In this document: piece after piece, positions 15,535 to 28,126 of the stretch | How the letters are laid out: each line of letters starts with the position of its first letter | How positions within the stretch are numbered: the first letter of the stretch is position 1 | Position numbers and translations under genes: made by a program | DNA from: Myxococcales bacterium | GTDB lineage: Bacteria > Myxococcota_A > Polyangia > Palsa-1104 > JAEUJZ01 | DNA length: 64,000 nucleotides | Direction of reading: 5' to 3' | NCBI GenBank assembly: GCA_016794365.1 | Contig: JAEUKB010000093.1 | Location: 1-64,000 of the forward strand | Notes under the pieces: model-generated | Seen by the model: only the letters and a program-made list of their open reading frames with translations | Told to the model about the DNA's origin: nothing | Database searches by the model: none

Positions 15535-18354
15535 ATGTCTGCTCGCTGCTTGAGTTGCCACGCGCCTGTTTCCGACGGAGCCGAGATTTGTGAAAGCTGT
15601 CGTACGACGCTGCTTCCGCGAATCGATTCGTTCAGCCTATCGGGAGACGAAACCGGGCAACACTACACGCTGACCGAGGAAGATCTGATTCAGCCCGAAT
15701 CGAGCGACGCGGAGGTTCCGTTCAGCGGTCGAAAAGAAGAGCTGGGCAAGCTGCTTGGGCTGATCGAGCAGAGCATCAAGTCACACAGCCTGCGCAGCTT
15801 TTTGCTCTTGGCAGCGACGGGACAAGGCAAGACGCGACTGCTGCTGGAAATGGGTCGAGCGGCGAGCAGTTACTTTGCGGTGTCGCCCGATCGCGTGCTG
15901 ACCGCGACGGTGCCCGGTGAAGGTGCAGCGCCGCTGGCGGTGTTCGTCGAGCTGCTGCGTAGGCGCTGTGATCTCCGTCAGGGTGAACCGATTGGTGCGG
16001 CGAGAGACAAGCTGCTGCGGCTGTGTCGTGTACTGCTTCCAGCAGTGCGAGCGACGGAAGTGGCCCATGTGCTCGGCGATCTGCTCGGGATTCCATTTCC
16101 CGACGGACACAGCAACAGCGCGTCGGGTCCAGTGCTGGGCGTGCGCAGTGAGTCGCGGATGTACTCGGCGATCAAGCGCTTTTTCGTCGCGGATGCTCGA
16201 CGTGGACCGCTGCTGATCTTGATCGACGACATGGATCAAGCCAGCCCCGAGACGGTCAACTTGGTCAACTACTTGCTCGACGGGCTGTCGGATCTGCCGG
16301 TGGTGCTGGGTCTGGCCGCTCGTCACGAGTTCGTCGAGATCTTCCCCGACTTTGGCGCGACGAGCACACCGCCGCTCAAGATGAAGCTGGCGCAGCTTGA
16401 TCACGACGAAAAGCTGAACCTGATTGGCTCGATTGTCGGTGCAGAACCCGAAGAGCTTCCGTCGTGGGTGGTGACGCTGGTCGAGCGCTTTTCGGAAAGC
16501 TCGCCGCGCGCGATGGTGGAGCTGCTAAGGCTGCTCGTCGAGACGCAGGTTTTGTCCTGGCAGCCGGGGGAAGGTGAGCGATCGCTTGTGCCTTTGTGGG
16601 ACGAAGATCGGCTGGCGGATCTGAATCTGCCGTCGTCGCTGCCCGCAGTGGTGGAAGCGCGTCTGGCGGCGATGGCGGATGGCTCGCGACGACTGCTGGA
16701 ACAGGCGGCGGTCGCGGGTGAAAACTTTCACTTGGGCTCGCTGCTGACGCTGACCCGCTGTGAAGCGACGGGACTTCTTGAGCCGGGAACGGCTGACATC
16801 GACGGACCTTCGCTCTCGGACGTTCAAGACGGCGACGCGGATCGTCTGGCACAGCTGAGCGAGCTGCTCGAGCAGCTGATCGGTCAAGGCGTGCTGATGC
16901 CGGTTCCGACGAGCCAGCTTGGCAGTGAGCGCGAGCTACGGTTTGCCTACGCGCCGTGGCAGTCCACGATTTACAAACAGATCGATCCCGATAGAAAGCG
17001 TCGCTATCACCTGCTGCTCGCGCAGTTTCTACAGCTTCAGCCGACGAGCGATCGCGAAGACATTCAGCAGCGAATCGCCCGTCACTTCGAGAGAGCCGGA
17101 GAAGGACGACTGGCAGCCGAAGCGTATCAGCGCGCGGCGGAGCTTTCGGTGGCACACGGAGCGACGGGACGAGCGCCACGGCTGCTGCTGCGCGGGCTGG
17201 CTTGTCTGTCGGCGGAACACCTGGCGGAACGGCTGCGGATGTGGCAGTCGCTCGGGCGGGTGCTGTCGCAGCTTGGCGATCTGGAAGCAGCGATGTCCGC
17301 GTGGGAAAAGGTAGTTCGGCTGTCGTTTGTGCTGGCGTCTCGTCGGCAGCGCGCGCAGGCCTTCTTGGAAATGGCTCGCATCGTCGCACACGATCCGGCG
17401 CGAGCGCTCGGGCTGATTCAGCAGTCGCTGGAGCTGTTTCAGCAGCTTCAGGATCAAGTCGGAATCGCGGATGCTCTCGACGAAGAAGGTCAAGCGCTGG
17501 TCTGGCTGGGAAAGAGCAGCGACGGAATGGATCGCTTGGCCCGCGCGCTGGAGATGCGACGACGACTGCTCGATCGCAAGAAGGTGGCGCAGTCGCTGCT
17601 TCACGTCGGACAGGTGGAATATCAGCGGGGTGCGCTCGACGCGGCGATGGGCTGTTTCGAGGAAGCGCTGCGCAAGCACGAAGACGATCCGGTCCTGCAA
17701 GCAGCGGCGATGACCGCGATTGGCAGCGTCGATCTGGCCAGGGGACTTGTCGCTGCGGCGCGCGCTCGCTTCGAGGAAGCACTGCCGCTGTGCGAAAAAG
17801 CGGGCCCGTCGAAAGAACAGGTGACGCTGCTGTGCTTACTCGGGGAATCGCTGCTACTCGACGGACTACTGAGTGAATCGGAGTCGCGTCTCATCCAAGC
17901 CAAAGATCTGGCGGCGCGGCTGCTTGATCATCGCGGCATGGCAGAGAGCAAACGACTGCTCGGACTGATCAATCTGCGACGGGGCGACAAACAAAAAGCG
18001 CTGGAACTGTGTCAGCGAGCGCTGGAGCGGGCGCAGCAGTCGGGACTGCGCAGCTTGATTGCGCGCGGGCTGCTGTCGCTCGGCGAGATTCATGCTTCGA
18101 CGCTGTTCGACGAAACAGTCGAAGGCGAGCATCCGGCGTGGGATTACCTCAAGCGCTCGGTGGCGCTGCTGCGCGAAGGCGGCGATCAGATTGAGCTGGC
18201 GCAAGGGCTGGCAGCCTTCGGTAAACTGCTCGTAGAACGACGTAAGCTGGGCCCAGGCAAGGCTGCGCTGCGAGAAGCGAGTCAGCTGGCGGGTCGGCTG
18301 AAAATGCGGCTCCACGATGATTTGGCGCCGCTTTTGAGCGATCTGGGAGGCTAA
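15535..18354 (+). CDS. Zinc-ribbon, AAA-type ATPase and TPR protein
   Basis: A 939-residue protein. Residues 5-22 form a zinc ribbon (CLSC ... CESC). An ATPase module follows with a P-loop-like AATGQGKTRLLLEM (the first Gly of GxxxxGKT is replaced) and Walker B ILIDDMDQASPE. It resembles the predicted ATPases of signalling proteins and STAND regulators. From about residue 520 onward many 40-residue helical repeats of TPR type appear (for example ALDAAMGCFEEALRKHEDDP). No output domain, kinase or HTH is visible. The ATG at 15535 was chosen because the zinc ribbon starts there and upstream sequence overlaps the divergent permease gene. A role in sensing or complex assembly is inference. Confidence 0.8.
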   Translation: MSARCLSCHAPVSDGAEICESCRTTLLPRIDSFSLSGDETGQHYTLTEEDLIQPESSDAEVPFSGRKEELGKLLGLIEQSIKSHSLRSFLLLAATGQGKTRLLLEMGRAASSYFAVSPDRVLTATVPGEGAAPLAVFVELLRRRCDLRQGEPIGAARDKLLRLCRVLLPAVRATEVAHVLGDLLGIPFPDGHSNSASGPVLGVRSESRMYSAIKRFFVADARRGPLLILIDDMDQASPETVNLVNYLLDGLSDLPVVLGLAARHEFVEIFPDFGATSTPPLKMKLAQLDHDEKLNLIGSIVGAEPEELPSWVVTLVERFSESSPRAMVELLRLLVETQVLSWQPGEGERSLVPLWDEDRLADLNLPSSLPAVVEARLAAMADGSRRLLEQAAVAGENFHLGSLLTLTRCEATGLLEPGTADIDGPSLSDVQDGDADRLAQLSELLEQLIGQGVLMPVPTSQLGSERELRFAYAPWQSTIYKQIDPDRKRRYHLLLAQFLQLQPTSDREDIQQRIARHFERAGEGRLAAEAYQRAAELSVAHGATGRAPRLLLRGLACLSAEHLAERLRMWQSLGRVLSQLGDLEAAMSAWEKVVRLSFVLASRRQRAQAFLEMARIVAHDPARALGLIQQSLELFQQLQDQVGIADALDEEGQALVWLGKSSDGMDRLARALEMRRRLLDRKKVAQSLLHVGQVEYQRGALDAAMGCFEEALRKHEDDPVLQAAAMTAIGSVDLARGLVAAARARFEEALPLCEKAGPSKEQVTLLCLLGESLLLDGLLSESESRLIQAKDLAARLLDHRGMAESKRLLGLINLRRGDKQKALELCQRALERAQQSGLRSLIARGLLSLGEIHASTLFDETVEGEHPAWDYLKRSVALLREGGDQIELAQGLAAFGKLLVERRKLGPGKAALREASQLAGRLKMRLHDDLAPLLSDLGG

Positions 18355-18363
18355 CGCGAAGCG

Positions 18364-19155
18364 ATGGACAAGCCCAACGCCGGACACACGAGGCACTGGC
18401 TCAGGTGGCTTTTGGGCTGTGTTATGTTCGGTTTCATGCTTCTGTCCGTCGTGATGCAGGGCTGCGCCGGTCACTTAGAAGTCAAGCAGCCCGTCGCAGA
18501 GCCTTTTGATGCGGTGATCGTGCCGGGCTGTCCAACGCTTGCCGACGGAGCCCTGACGCGATGTCTTCAGCGACGAGCTGTCTGGGCCGCGATGCTGTGG
18601 GAGCGAGGCCAAGCAGCGCACTTTATTACCTCGGGATCGGCGGTGTATACGCCGTTTGTCGAGGCAGAAGCGCTGGCTGCGGCGATGCACTCGATGGGCG
18701 TTCCGGCGGAGCGGATTTATCTGGAACCGCACGCGCTGCACACCGACGAAAACATCTACAACTCGCTGCGCATTGCCCAAAAAAAGGGCTGGTCGCGGCT
18801 CGGGGTGGCGTCGGAGCGCGGTCAAGCCATCGGCGCGTGTCGAATGTTGGAACACTGGCACAAGCAGTGCGCCGCGTTTTCGATGGAACTCGACGTGGTG
18901 GAAAAGCGACGAACCGAACTTGATGCGCTGTGGTCGTCGCTGCGTGCGCCTGCGGCGACGGAATTTCAGCCGCTAAAGACGCGGGAAAAAGAGCGGGCTC
19001 GACGGGCTCAGCGCCCCGAGCGGCCTCCGTCGTTTGTGCTGTATCCGATGATGATGCTGCGACAAGCGCTGGGCAAACCGCAGCTTCCCCCGTTTCATCC
19101 CGAAGAGACGCCGCTGATTACGTGGGCAGAAAAGTCGTTGCAGCAGCGCAGCTAG
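18364..19155 (+). CDS. YdcF/SanA-family (DUF218) protein, probable lipoprotein
   Basis: A 263-residue DUF218 protein. An N-terminal hydrophobic segment ends in MQGCAG, a lipobox-like site. The domain shows DAVIVPGCP, an aligned Arg-rich helix, FITSGSAVYTPFVEAEAL and LEPHALHTDENIYNS, all typical of the YdcF/SanA fold. E. coli members affect envelope integrity, but the biochemical activity is unsettled. The start lies 9 bases after the ATPase/TPR gene stop, with GGGAGG within that gene's end. It converges with glmM. Confidence 0.82.
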   Translation: MDKPNAGHTRHWLRWLLGCVMFGFMLLSVVMQGCAGHLEVKQPVAEPFDAVIVPGCPTLADGALTRCLQRRAVWAAMLWERGQAAHFITSGSAVYTPFVEAEALAAAMHSMGVPAERIYLEPHALHTDENIYNSLRIAQKKGWSRLGVASERGQAIGACRMLEHWHKQCAAFSMELDVVEKRRTELDALWSSLRAPAATEFQPLKTREKERARRAQRPERPPSFVLYPMMMLRQALGKPQLPPFHPEETPLITWAEKSLQQRS

Positions 19156-19164
19156 CGACGGAGC

Positions 19165-20538
19165 TTACGAGCACGCACGCACCAGCTCCGACGCGATCTC
19201 TTGGGCGTAGCGCTCGATCAGCGCGGGCTCTGGACCTTCGATCATGACGCGCGCTTTGGGCTCGGTTCCCGAATAGCGAACCAGGACTCGTCCGTCGCTG
19301 CCAAGCTGCTGCTCGATGCCAGAAATCAGCGACTGCACCGATCCCAGATCTCTGAGCGGCAACCGTCGCGCCACTTTCACCGACAACAGCACTTGCGGAT
19401 ACGGCTTGAGCACGCTCGCCAGCGTCGAGAGCGGCTGGTTTTCTTCCAGCATCGTCGCCAAGACCTGAAGCGCAGCGATGATTCCGTCGCCGGTGGTCAT
19501 GTGATCCAGGAACACGAGGTGTCCGCTCTGCTCACCGCCGAGGTTCAGGTCGTGCTGGCGCATGGCCTCGACGACGTAGCGATCACCGACGGCGGTTCGT
19601 AACAGCTTCCCGCCCATGTCTGCAATCGCACGCTCCAGACCCAGGTTCGACATCACCGTCGCAACCAGCGTGTTTTTGTGCAGCTCTCCGCGTGCCAACA
19701 GTCGCCGGGCACACAGCGCCATGATTGCATCGCCATCGACGATCTGTCCGCGCTCGTCGGCAAAAATCACGCGATCTGCGTCTCCGTCGAGTGCAATGCC
19801 AACGTGGGCACCTTGCGCGACGACGGCTTTGCACATCGCTTCGGGATGCAGCGCGCCGGACTGCTCGTTGATGTTCTTTCCGTCGGGCGCAACCGCCAGC
19901 GAGGTCACCGTCGCACCCAGCTCGGCCAGAACGTTCGGCGCGACGCGATACGCGGCACCGTGCGCACAATCGACCACGATCTTCAGCCCGTCGAGAGACA
20001 GTCGCCGAGGAAACGAGTTCTTCAAGAACACAATGTAGCGGCCTCGGGCGTCGTCGATGCGCTGTGCGCGGCCAATGTCGTCGGGAGCAGGCAGCGGCTG
20101 CGCATCTTCACGTTCGGACATCAGCTCTTCGAGCTTCGCTTCCGTCGCATCGGGCAGCTTGAATCCGTCGGCAGCGAAGATCTTGATGCCGTTATCGTAG
20201 TACGGGTTGTGGCTCGCGGAAATGACGACGCCAGCGTCGGCGCGCATGGATGAAGTCAGAAACGCGATGCCCGGCGTCGGCAGCGGTCCGCACAGCATGA
20301 CATCAGCGCCCATCGAGCAGATTCCGGCGGCCATCGCTTGCTCGAACATGTAGCCCGACAGTCGAGTGTCTTTGCCGATGATGATGCGACCGCGATGTCC
20401 GGGTCGGTGATACAGCCGAGCGACGGCGCGTCCGAGCCGCATCGCCGTCTCGATGGTCATGGGTGGAACATTGGCTACGCCGCGAATGCCGTCGGTGCCG
20501 AACAGCTTGCGGTCAGGTGTCTTGTTGGCGCTTTGCAT
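19165..20538 (-). CDS. glmM: Phosphoglucosamine mutase GlmM
   Basis: Converts glucosamine-6-phosphate to glucosamine-1-phosphate, the step towards UDP-GlcNAc for peptidoglycan and LPS. The 457-residue length is standard. The N-terminal [11 protein letters not shown], the phosphoserine loop [14 protein letters not shown], the metal loop DGDADR and the phosphate-binding [12 protein letters not shown] are all present. Its ATG lies 26 bases inside the end of the hydrogenase alpha-subunit gene, so an essential cell-wall gene sits as the last cistron of a hydrogenase operon. Confidence 0.97.
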   Translation of the reverse strand: MQSANKTPDRKLFGTDGIRGVANVPPMTIETAMRLGRAVARLYHRPGHRGRIIIGKDTRLSGYMFEQAMAAGICSMGADVMLCGPLPTPGIAFLTSSMRADAGVVISASHNPYYDNGIKIFAADGFKLPDATEAKLEELMSEREDAQPLPAPDDIGRAQRIDDARGRYIVFLKNSFPRRLSLDGLKIVVDCAHGAAYRVAPNVLAELGATVTSLAVAPDGKNINEQSGALHPEAMCKAVVAQGAHVGIALDGDADRVIFADERGQIVDGDAIMALCARRLLARGELHKNTLVATVMSNLGLERAIADMGGKLLRTAVGDRYVVEAMRQHDLNLGGEQSGHLVFLDHMTTGDGIIAALQVLATMLEENQPLSTLASVLKPYPQVLLSVKVARRLPLRDLGSVQSLISGIEQQLGSDGRVLVRYSGTEPKARVMIEGPEPALIERYAQEIASELVRACS

Positions 20539-21886
20539 CGTCCTCGATCTCCAGGCGCAAAAAGTGGGTTGCGCACGAGATGCAGGGGTCGTGGTTGCGA
20601 ATCGTCTGCTCGCAGCGAGCGGTCAGCTCGGCGGTGGGCAGCCGAATGTTCGCCGCCACCACCGCGCGCAGATCGTCTTCGATCGTTCGTTGGTTTTGAG
20701 AAGTCGGCGGCACAATCTTGCACTCAGCGATCGTTCCGTCGGCATCGAGTCGGTATCGCTGATACAAAAGCCCGCGCGGCGCACAGGTGATCGCGGCTCC
20801 TTCGCACGCCTCGTACGCAGCGGAAACAAACGGTGGCCCGTCAGCGCGATAGTCGGAAATGATGCGCAGCGCTTCGTCACAAGCAAAGACCAGCTCGACG
20901 GCGCGCACAATGATGCTCTGAAACGGATTCAGACAGCGCACCGGCAGCTTGGCGTCGCGAGCCGCTTGCTGAGCAATCGTCGGGAGCTTGTCTCCACACA
21001 GGTTGTAGCGCGCCAGCGGTCCGACGAGATACGCCGCGCCGTCAGAGCGCCGAAAGGCATGCAGCGCATTCGAGTGCTCGACGTGAGACTCGCCAAAGTG
21101 CTGCTCAAATTCGCTTGGATGAATACACAGTCCCGACGAAGAAACCAGCATGCCTTCGTTCAGCGGATATTCGTCGGGATGCCGCAGGCTGACGAAATCA
21201 TAGTCGCGCTGTACGTCGGGAAACGGAAAGCCCGAAACCCAGCGCACCGTCGCCAAGGCATGATCTCGCGCTCGCAGCAGCGGTTCCCGAAGCGAAGCAA
21301 GCTCTGTCACCGTCGGAAGTTTGTAAAAGCCTCCGACGCGGATGTTGATCGGATGAATCTCGCGGCCTCCGAGGACGCGCAGGATTTCATTGCCGGTTTT
21401 TTTGAGAAAAAGGCCACCGCGCACCACGTCGGGAAAGGCTTTGGCCAGCGACATCACGTCGGTGTAGCCCAGAAAGTCCGGCGCATGCAGCATGTAGACG
21501 TGAAGGCCGTGGCTCTCGATCCACTCACCGCAGTAGAGCAGCCGTCGCAGCGCCCGAATCGTCGGCGTGATCGCAATGCCGAGCGAGCGCTCGATCGCAT
21601 GCGACGAGCTCATCTGATACGCGACGGGACAGATGCCGCAGATGCGTGCGGTGATGTCCGGGGCTTCGCTCGCCAGGCGACCGCGCAAAAACGCTTCAAA
21701 AAAACGCGGCGGCTCGAAGATCTTCAGCTTCACATCTTCGACGACATCACCGCGCGTTTTGACAAACAGCGCACCTTCGCCCTCGACGCGCGCCAAGTAA
21801 TCGACGCTGATCGTGCGGCTCTTGGCGCCAGCGCGTACACGCAGCTCGCTTTCCGTCGGTGAAAGTGTGTCGTTCGCGTCGCTCAT
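20513..21886 (-). CDS. hydA: [NiFe] hydrogenase large (alpha) subunit, group 3b-like
   Basis: Catalytic subunit of a soluble NAD(P)-linked [NiFe] hydrogenase (sulfhydrogenase type). The 457-residue protein contains both nickel-binding motifs: RICGICP near the N-terminus and DPCISCATH near the C-terminus. A 16-residue tail follows the last His; a maturation endopeptidase normally removes such a tail, and none is encoded in the window. Gene order beta-gamma-delta-alpha matches the Pyrococcus-type HydBGDA complex. It starts 53 bases after the delta gene. Confidence 0.93.
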   Translation of the reverse strand: MSDANDTLSPTESELRVRAGAKSRTISVDYLARVEGEGALFVKTRGDVVEDVKLKIFEPPRFFEAFLRGRLASEAPDITARICGICPVAYQMSSSHAIERSLGIAITPTIRALRRLLYCGEWIESHGLHVYMLHAPDFLGYTDVMSLAKAFPDVVRGGLFLKKTGNEILRVLGGREIHPINIRVGGFYKLPTVTELASLREPLLRARDHALATVRWVSGFPFPDVQRDYDFVSLRHPDEYPLNEGMLVSSSGLCIHPSEFEQHFGESHVEHSNALHAFRRSDGAAYLVGPLARYNLCGDKLPTIAQQAARDAKLPVRCLNPFQSIIVRAVELVFACDEALRIISDYRADGPPFVSAAYEACEGAAITCAPRGLLYQRYRLDADGTIAECKIVPPTSQNQRTIEDDLRAVVAANIRLPTAELTARCEQTIRNHDPCISCATHFLRLEIEDDAKRQQDT

Positions 21887-21939
21887 GATCGCTCAGCAAG
21901 AAGTTGGCAAAGGAAAAGTGTCAGTCGCGATGCAGCTTA

Positions 21940-22728
21940 TCAAGTCCCGGGCGGAAAGCGCTTGCGAGCCTCCACAAACGGCGCAGCTTGCGTCGTAAAC
22001 GAAGACAGCAGTCGGCGAAGCTCGACGAACGGAACCCCGAGATGCTCGTGAAGATGACTGACCAGCGACGAAGGATTGCTCGATTCTTTCGGTCCGTAGC
22101 AGCCAAAACAGCCGCGACCGTAGCTTGGACACAGCGCCTCACAGCCTGCGTGCGTCACCGGACCCAGGCACGTCAGCCCGCGCGTCACCGTCAGACACGG
22201 CGTTCCACGCAGCTTACAATCGACGCAGACCGAGTGAGAAAACACGCGCGGCTTGCGACCTTGTAGCAGCGCCGAGATGACCTCGAGAAGCTGCGTCTTG
22301 TTAATCGGACAGCCGTACAGCTCGTAATCGACGGAGACATGCGCAGACATCGGGGTGCTATCGCGCAGCGTCGAGATGTATTCGGGATGCGCGTAGACCT
22401 GACGGATGAAGTCTTCGACGCTGGCACCGTTTCGCAGCGCTTGAATCCCTCCAGAGGTCGCACACGCACCGATCGCGATCAGATACTTCGACTGACGACG
22501 CACTTCGAGGATGCGCTCGCGATCATGCTCGGTCGTAATCGATCCTTCGACGAGCGAGACATCGTACGGTCCCGACTCGACGCGGCTCGACGCTTCCAAA
22601 AAGTTTGCGATGTGAACAAGCTCCGCAAGCTGAAGCAGCTCATCTTCGCAGTCGAGAAGACTCAGCTGACAGCCGTCGCACGACGCAAACTTCCACACCG
22701 CAATTTTGGGCACCGGGCTCGCCTTCAC
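21940..22728 (-). CDS. hydD: [NiFe] hydrogenase small (delta) subunit
   Basis: A 262-residue electron-transfer subunit. It has the proximal-cluster motif [11 protein letters not shown] near the N-terminus, IGACATSGG, and multiple Cys ([34 protein letters not shown]) for additional FeS clusters. It lacks a Tat signal and membrane anchor, consistent with a cytoplasmic group 3 enzyme. The start is GTG at 22728, directly after the gamma-subunit TAG, with AGGAG located in the last codons of that gene. Confidence 0.93.
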   Translation of the reverse strand: MKASPVPKIAVWKFASCDGCQLSLLDCEDELLQLAELVHIANFLEASSRVESGPYDVSLVEGSITTEHDRERILEVRRQSKYLIAIGACATSGGIQALRNGASVEDFIRQVYAHPEYISTLRDSTPMSAHVSVDYELYGCPINKTQLLEVISALLQGRKPRVFSHSVCVDCKLRGTPCLTVTRGLTCLGPVTHAGCEALCPSYGRGCFGCYGPKESSNPSSLVSHLHEHLGVPFVELRRLLSSFTTQAAPFVEARKRFPPGT

Positions 22729-23589
22729 CTACAGCTCCTTGACCGAAAACACCGACGCGATGCGTGGATACTCGAACACCGGACCGTCTTTGCAGATGAA
22801 AAACGGTCCAAGCTGACAGTGACCACAGCTTCCGACGCCACACTTCATGTTGCGCTCCATCGATAGATACATCTGCGACGACGGAACACCGCGCTTCGAC
22901 AGCGCCAGCCTCGTAAAGTGCATCATCACTTCGGGACCACAGACCATCGCGCAGGTCTGTAGCGGAGAAAGCTCGATTCGATCGAGAAGCTGAGTCACCA
23001 CACCGACGTGACCGTGCCAGCTTGCATCGCTGCGATCGACGGTGACTTCAAAGCGCAGATCGCTGCGAGCTTGCCACTTTGCGATCTCTTGACGAAACAG
23101 GATGTCGCTCGGCGTCCGCGCGCCGTATAGAACGGTCAAGCTGCGATATCGTCGTCGGTGTTTTAGGACGTGATACAGCACCGGACGCAGCGGCGCGAGC
23201 CCGATTCCGCCCGCGACGAGCAGCACATCTTGACCTTCGGCATTCGCGATGGGCCACGGAACACCAAAAGGACCGCGCACCAGCACCGAGTCACCTCGCT
23301 GAAGCTGCGCCAGCGTCTTCGTCACAGGACCGACGGCCCGAATCGTGTGAATCAGCACATCTTTTCGCCACGTCGGACCGCTGACAGAGATCGGTACATC
23401 TCCCGCCGGAAACCCGTACAGCATGTTGAACTGCCCGGGCGCAAAGCGCAGCGCGTCGCCACCCGCCGAAGGAGCCAGCGTCAGCGTAAAGGTGTCATCG
23501 GTTTCACAGACGAAGCGCTTCACGACATACGGTGACGGAACCAGCGCGGAATCCGTCGCATCCGGTGCCGTCCCAGCCAGCGCAATCAT
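22729..23589 (-). CDS. hydG: Hydrogenase FAD/NAD(P)-binding (gamma) subunit
   Basis: A 286-residue ferredoxin reductase-like flavoprotein. The FAD domain includes RFAPGQFNMLYGFPAG and PISVSG. The nucleotide-binding domain includes VAGGIGLAPLRP and MVCGPEVMM. A C-terminal Cys cluster (CGVGSCGHCQLG ... C) binds a [2Fe-2S] as in dihydroorotate dehydrogenase electron-transfer subunits. It links the hydrogenase to NAD(P)H. It overlaps the cNMP-binding protein gene by 4 bases (ATGA). Confidence 0.93.
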   Translation of the reverse strand: MIALAGTAPDATDSALVPSPYVVKRFVCETDDTFTLTLAPSAGGDALRFAPGQFNMLYGFPAGDVPISVSGPTWRKDVLIHTIRAVGPVTKTLAQLQRGDSVLVRGPFGVPWPIANAEGQDVLLVAGGIGLAPLRPVLYHVLKHRRRYRSLTVLYGARTPSDILFRQEIAKWQARSDLRFEVTVDRSDASWHGHVGVVTQLLDRIELSPLQTCAMVCGPEVMMHFTRLALSKRGVPSSQMYLSMERNMKCGVGSCGHCQLGPFFICKDGPVFEYPRIASVFSVKEL

Positions 23590-24089
23590 CGCTTCCTCAG
23601 CGCCTGAAACGAACCACTCGTCCGAGGCGGAGCATACAAATCCAAGACCTGAAGTCGGGTGTGCCGCAGCCGATCGCTCATCACCAGCGCAAACCGTCGC
23701 ATCAGCAGGTAACCGAGTCGCGGATGCTGCTCACACTCGCGCAGCAGCGCCGTCCCGTCAAACGACAGCGCCGACGCTGGCAGGATCGTGCGCGCCGAAA
23801 ATGAATAGCTCGCATTCGGGGTCAGCCACGACCAGCCGAGGATGTCTCCACGCACCAGCGTCTGAAGGGTCACGTCGCCGCGTCCCGGGACACTCGTCTG
23901 AACCTGAATTCGTCCGTCGAGGATCAGGAAAAACTCCGTCGCAACTTGTCCTTCGCGAATCACCTCGAACTCCGTCGGCCAGTTCACCGGACGACAGTGC
24001 TTGCTCAGAATCTGAAGGTCTTCGCGTCCATAGCCCGCAAAAAATGGCAGCGCCAGCATCTGTGGCGTCAGTGTTTGATCCGAGTTCAT
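23586..24089 (-). CDS. Cyclic nucleotide-binding domain protein without DNA-binding domain
   Basis: A 167-residue single-domain cNMP-binding protein (VIREGQVATEFFLILDGRIQV ... LVRGDILGWSWL). Compared with CRP/FNR it stops after the C helix and has no helix-turn-helix, so it probably acts by protein contact. It sits between the beta and gamma hydrogenase genes with ATGA overlaps on both sides, which suggests a regulatory or assembly role in that enzyme. The ATG at 24089 is chosen because of the overlap with the upstream stop; a GTG at 24116 would also be in frame. The second messenger, if any, is unknown. Confidence 0.85.
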   Translation of the reverse strand: MNSDQTLTPQMLALPFFAGYGREDLQILSKHCRPVNWPTEFEVIREGQVATEFFLILDGRIQVQTSVPGRGDVTLQTLVRGDILGWSWLTPNASYSFSARTILPASALSFDGTALLRECEQHPRLGYLLMRRFALVMSDRLRHTRLQVLDLYAPPRTSGSFQALRKR

Positions 24090-25225
24090 GGATGTCTCGC
24101 TTGGAGTGTCGCGCACTCCGCCGTCAGATCAATTCCGACGGGACAGAACGTGATACAGCGGCCACAGCCGACGCAGCCCGAGCGCCCAAACTGATCAATC
24201 CACGTTGACAGCTTGTGGGAAAGCCACTGTCGATAGCGCGACTTGACCGACTGACGGACTGCACCGCCGTGCAAATAAGAAAAGTCTTCGTGAAAGCAAG
24301 AGTCCCAGCGTCGCCAGCGCTCGGAGTGTTCGCCCGCCAAGTCCGTCACATCTTCGACGGTATTGCAGAAGCAAGTGGGACAGACCAGCGTGCAGTTGGC
24401 ACACGACAGACAGCGCGTCGCGACGGAATCCCAGTGCGAGCTATCCATCGCTTGCGCAATCAGCTCTTTGAGTCCGTCGGTGACAAGCGTTCGTCCCATC
24501 TGCTTGGCGGCTGCCGCCACTTGCTGCGCTGCGATCTGCTGTTCCGACGAGCTTGCCGACGGTAAGCGCAGCGGAGAAAGCAGCTCTGCACCGCGCGACG
24601 ACTTGGCTTCGACGATGAAGTGATGCGTCGATTCCGAGATCACTTCTGTCAGCGCCACGTCGGCACCTTCCCCGACCGAAGGACCGCTGCCCATCGACGT
24701 ACAGAAGCACGTTCCGCCCGCTGACGTACAGCTTGTGCCGATGATCAGCAGGTTTCTTCGTCGCGCCAGGTACTGCACATCGGGATGATGTCCGCCGAGC
24801 AGCACCTGATCTTGCGTCAGCATCGCCTGAATTTCGCAGGCTTTGGCACCCAAAAACGCGATCTTTTCCGTCGGAATTTGCTCGGGAACCACCGTCAGAG
24901 CGGGCCCTTTGCGAATCGTCGTAAACAAGCGCTCTTTCGGGGGCAACAGCAGCCGCTTGAGCGAGTGCGGACCGACGTGAAACCCAAACAGCGCGTCATC
25001 GTTTCGACGCACCAGCCGATACTGTCCCGCTTCCTGCTGATCGGTGAGCCCTTGCGGTAGGTCCGACAGGGACCGCACCTCGCCGTACACGATCGCACCA
25101 TCGCCTACTGTGGGGCCGATCACCCGATAGCCAGCCGACCACAGCGCAGCGACGAAATCAGCCAGTCCCGCCAGATCCATCCGAAGCGGTGCTGCAGAAG
25201 CAAAATCGGACTGTGTCGCAGTCAT
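24086..25225 (-). CDS. hydB: Hydrogenase 4Fe-4S ferredoxin-type (beta) subunit
   Basis: A 379-residue iron-sulfur subunit that passes electrons between the flavin subunit and the [NiFe] module. Two ferredoxin-type clusters are visible near the C-terminus (CLSCANCTLVCPTC and CVGCGRCITFCPVGID). Additional Cys occur in GTSCTSAGGTCFC. It matches the sulfhydrogenase beta family. ATG 25225 was chosen over an in-frame TTG at 25234. It is the first gene of the operon and is divergent from ppdK, with 135 bases between. Confidence 0.92.
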   Translation of the reverse strand: MTATQSDFASAAPLRMDLAGLADFVAALWSAGYRVIGPTVGDGAIVYGEVRSLSDLPQGLTDQQEAGQYRLVRRNDDALFGFHVGPHSLKRLLLPPKERLFTTIRKGPALTVVPEQIPTEKIAFLGAKACEIQAMLTQDQVLLGGHHPDVQYLARRRNLLIIGTSCTSAGGTCFCTSMGSGPSVGEGADVALTEVISESTHHFIVEAKSSRGAELLSPLRLPSASSSEQQIAAQQVAAAAKQMGRTLVTDGLKELIAQAMDSSHWDSVATRCLSCANCTLVCPTCFCNTVEDVTDLAGEHSERWRRWDSCFHEDFSYLHGGAVRQSVKSRYRQWLSHKLSTWIDQFGRSGCVGCGRCITFCPVGIDLTAECATLQARHP

Positions 25226-25360
25226 CGTCTGCAAAGTGTCCCTCTTTCGCTGCCTGCTCTACTCGAATCCGAGCACGGCTTTTGCTACCCTGCGCGCGTA
25301 CTCAAGTTACTCGATAGAGACTCAAACTCTTCACTTAAGGCCGCTAGGAGGTATCTCATC

Positions 25361-28122
<2,762 letters not shown>

Positions 28123-28126
<4 letters not shown>

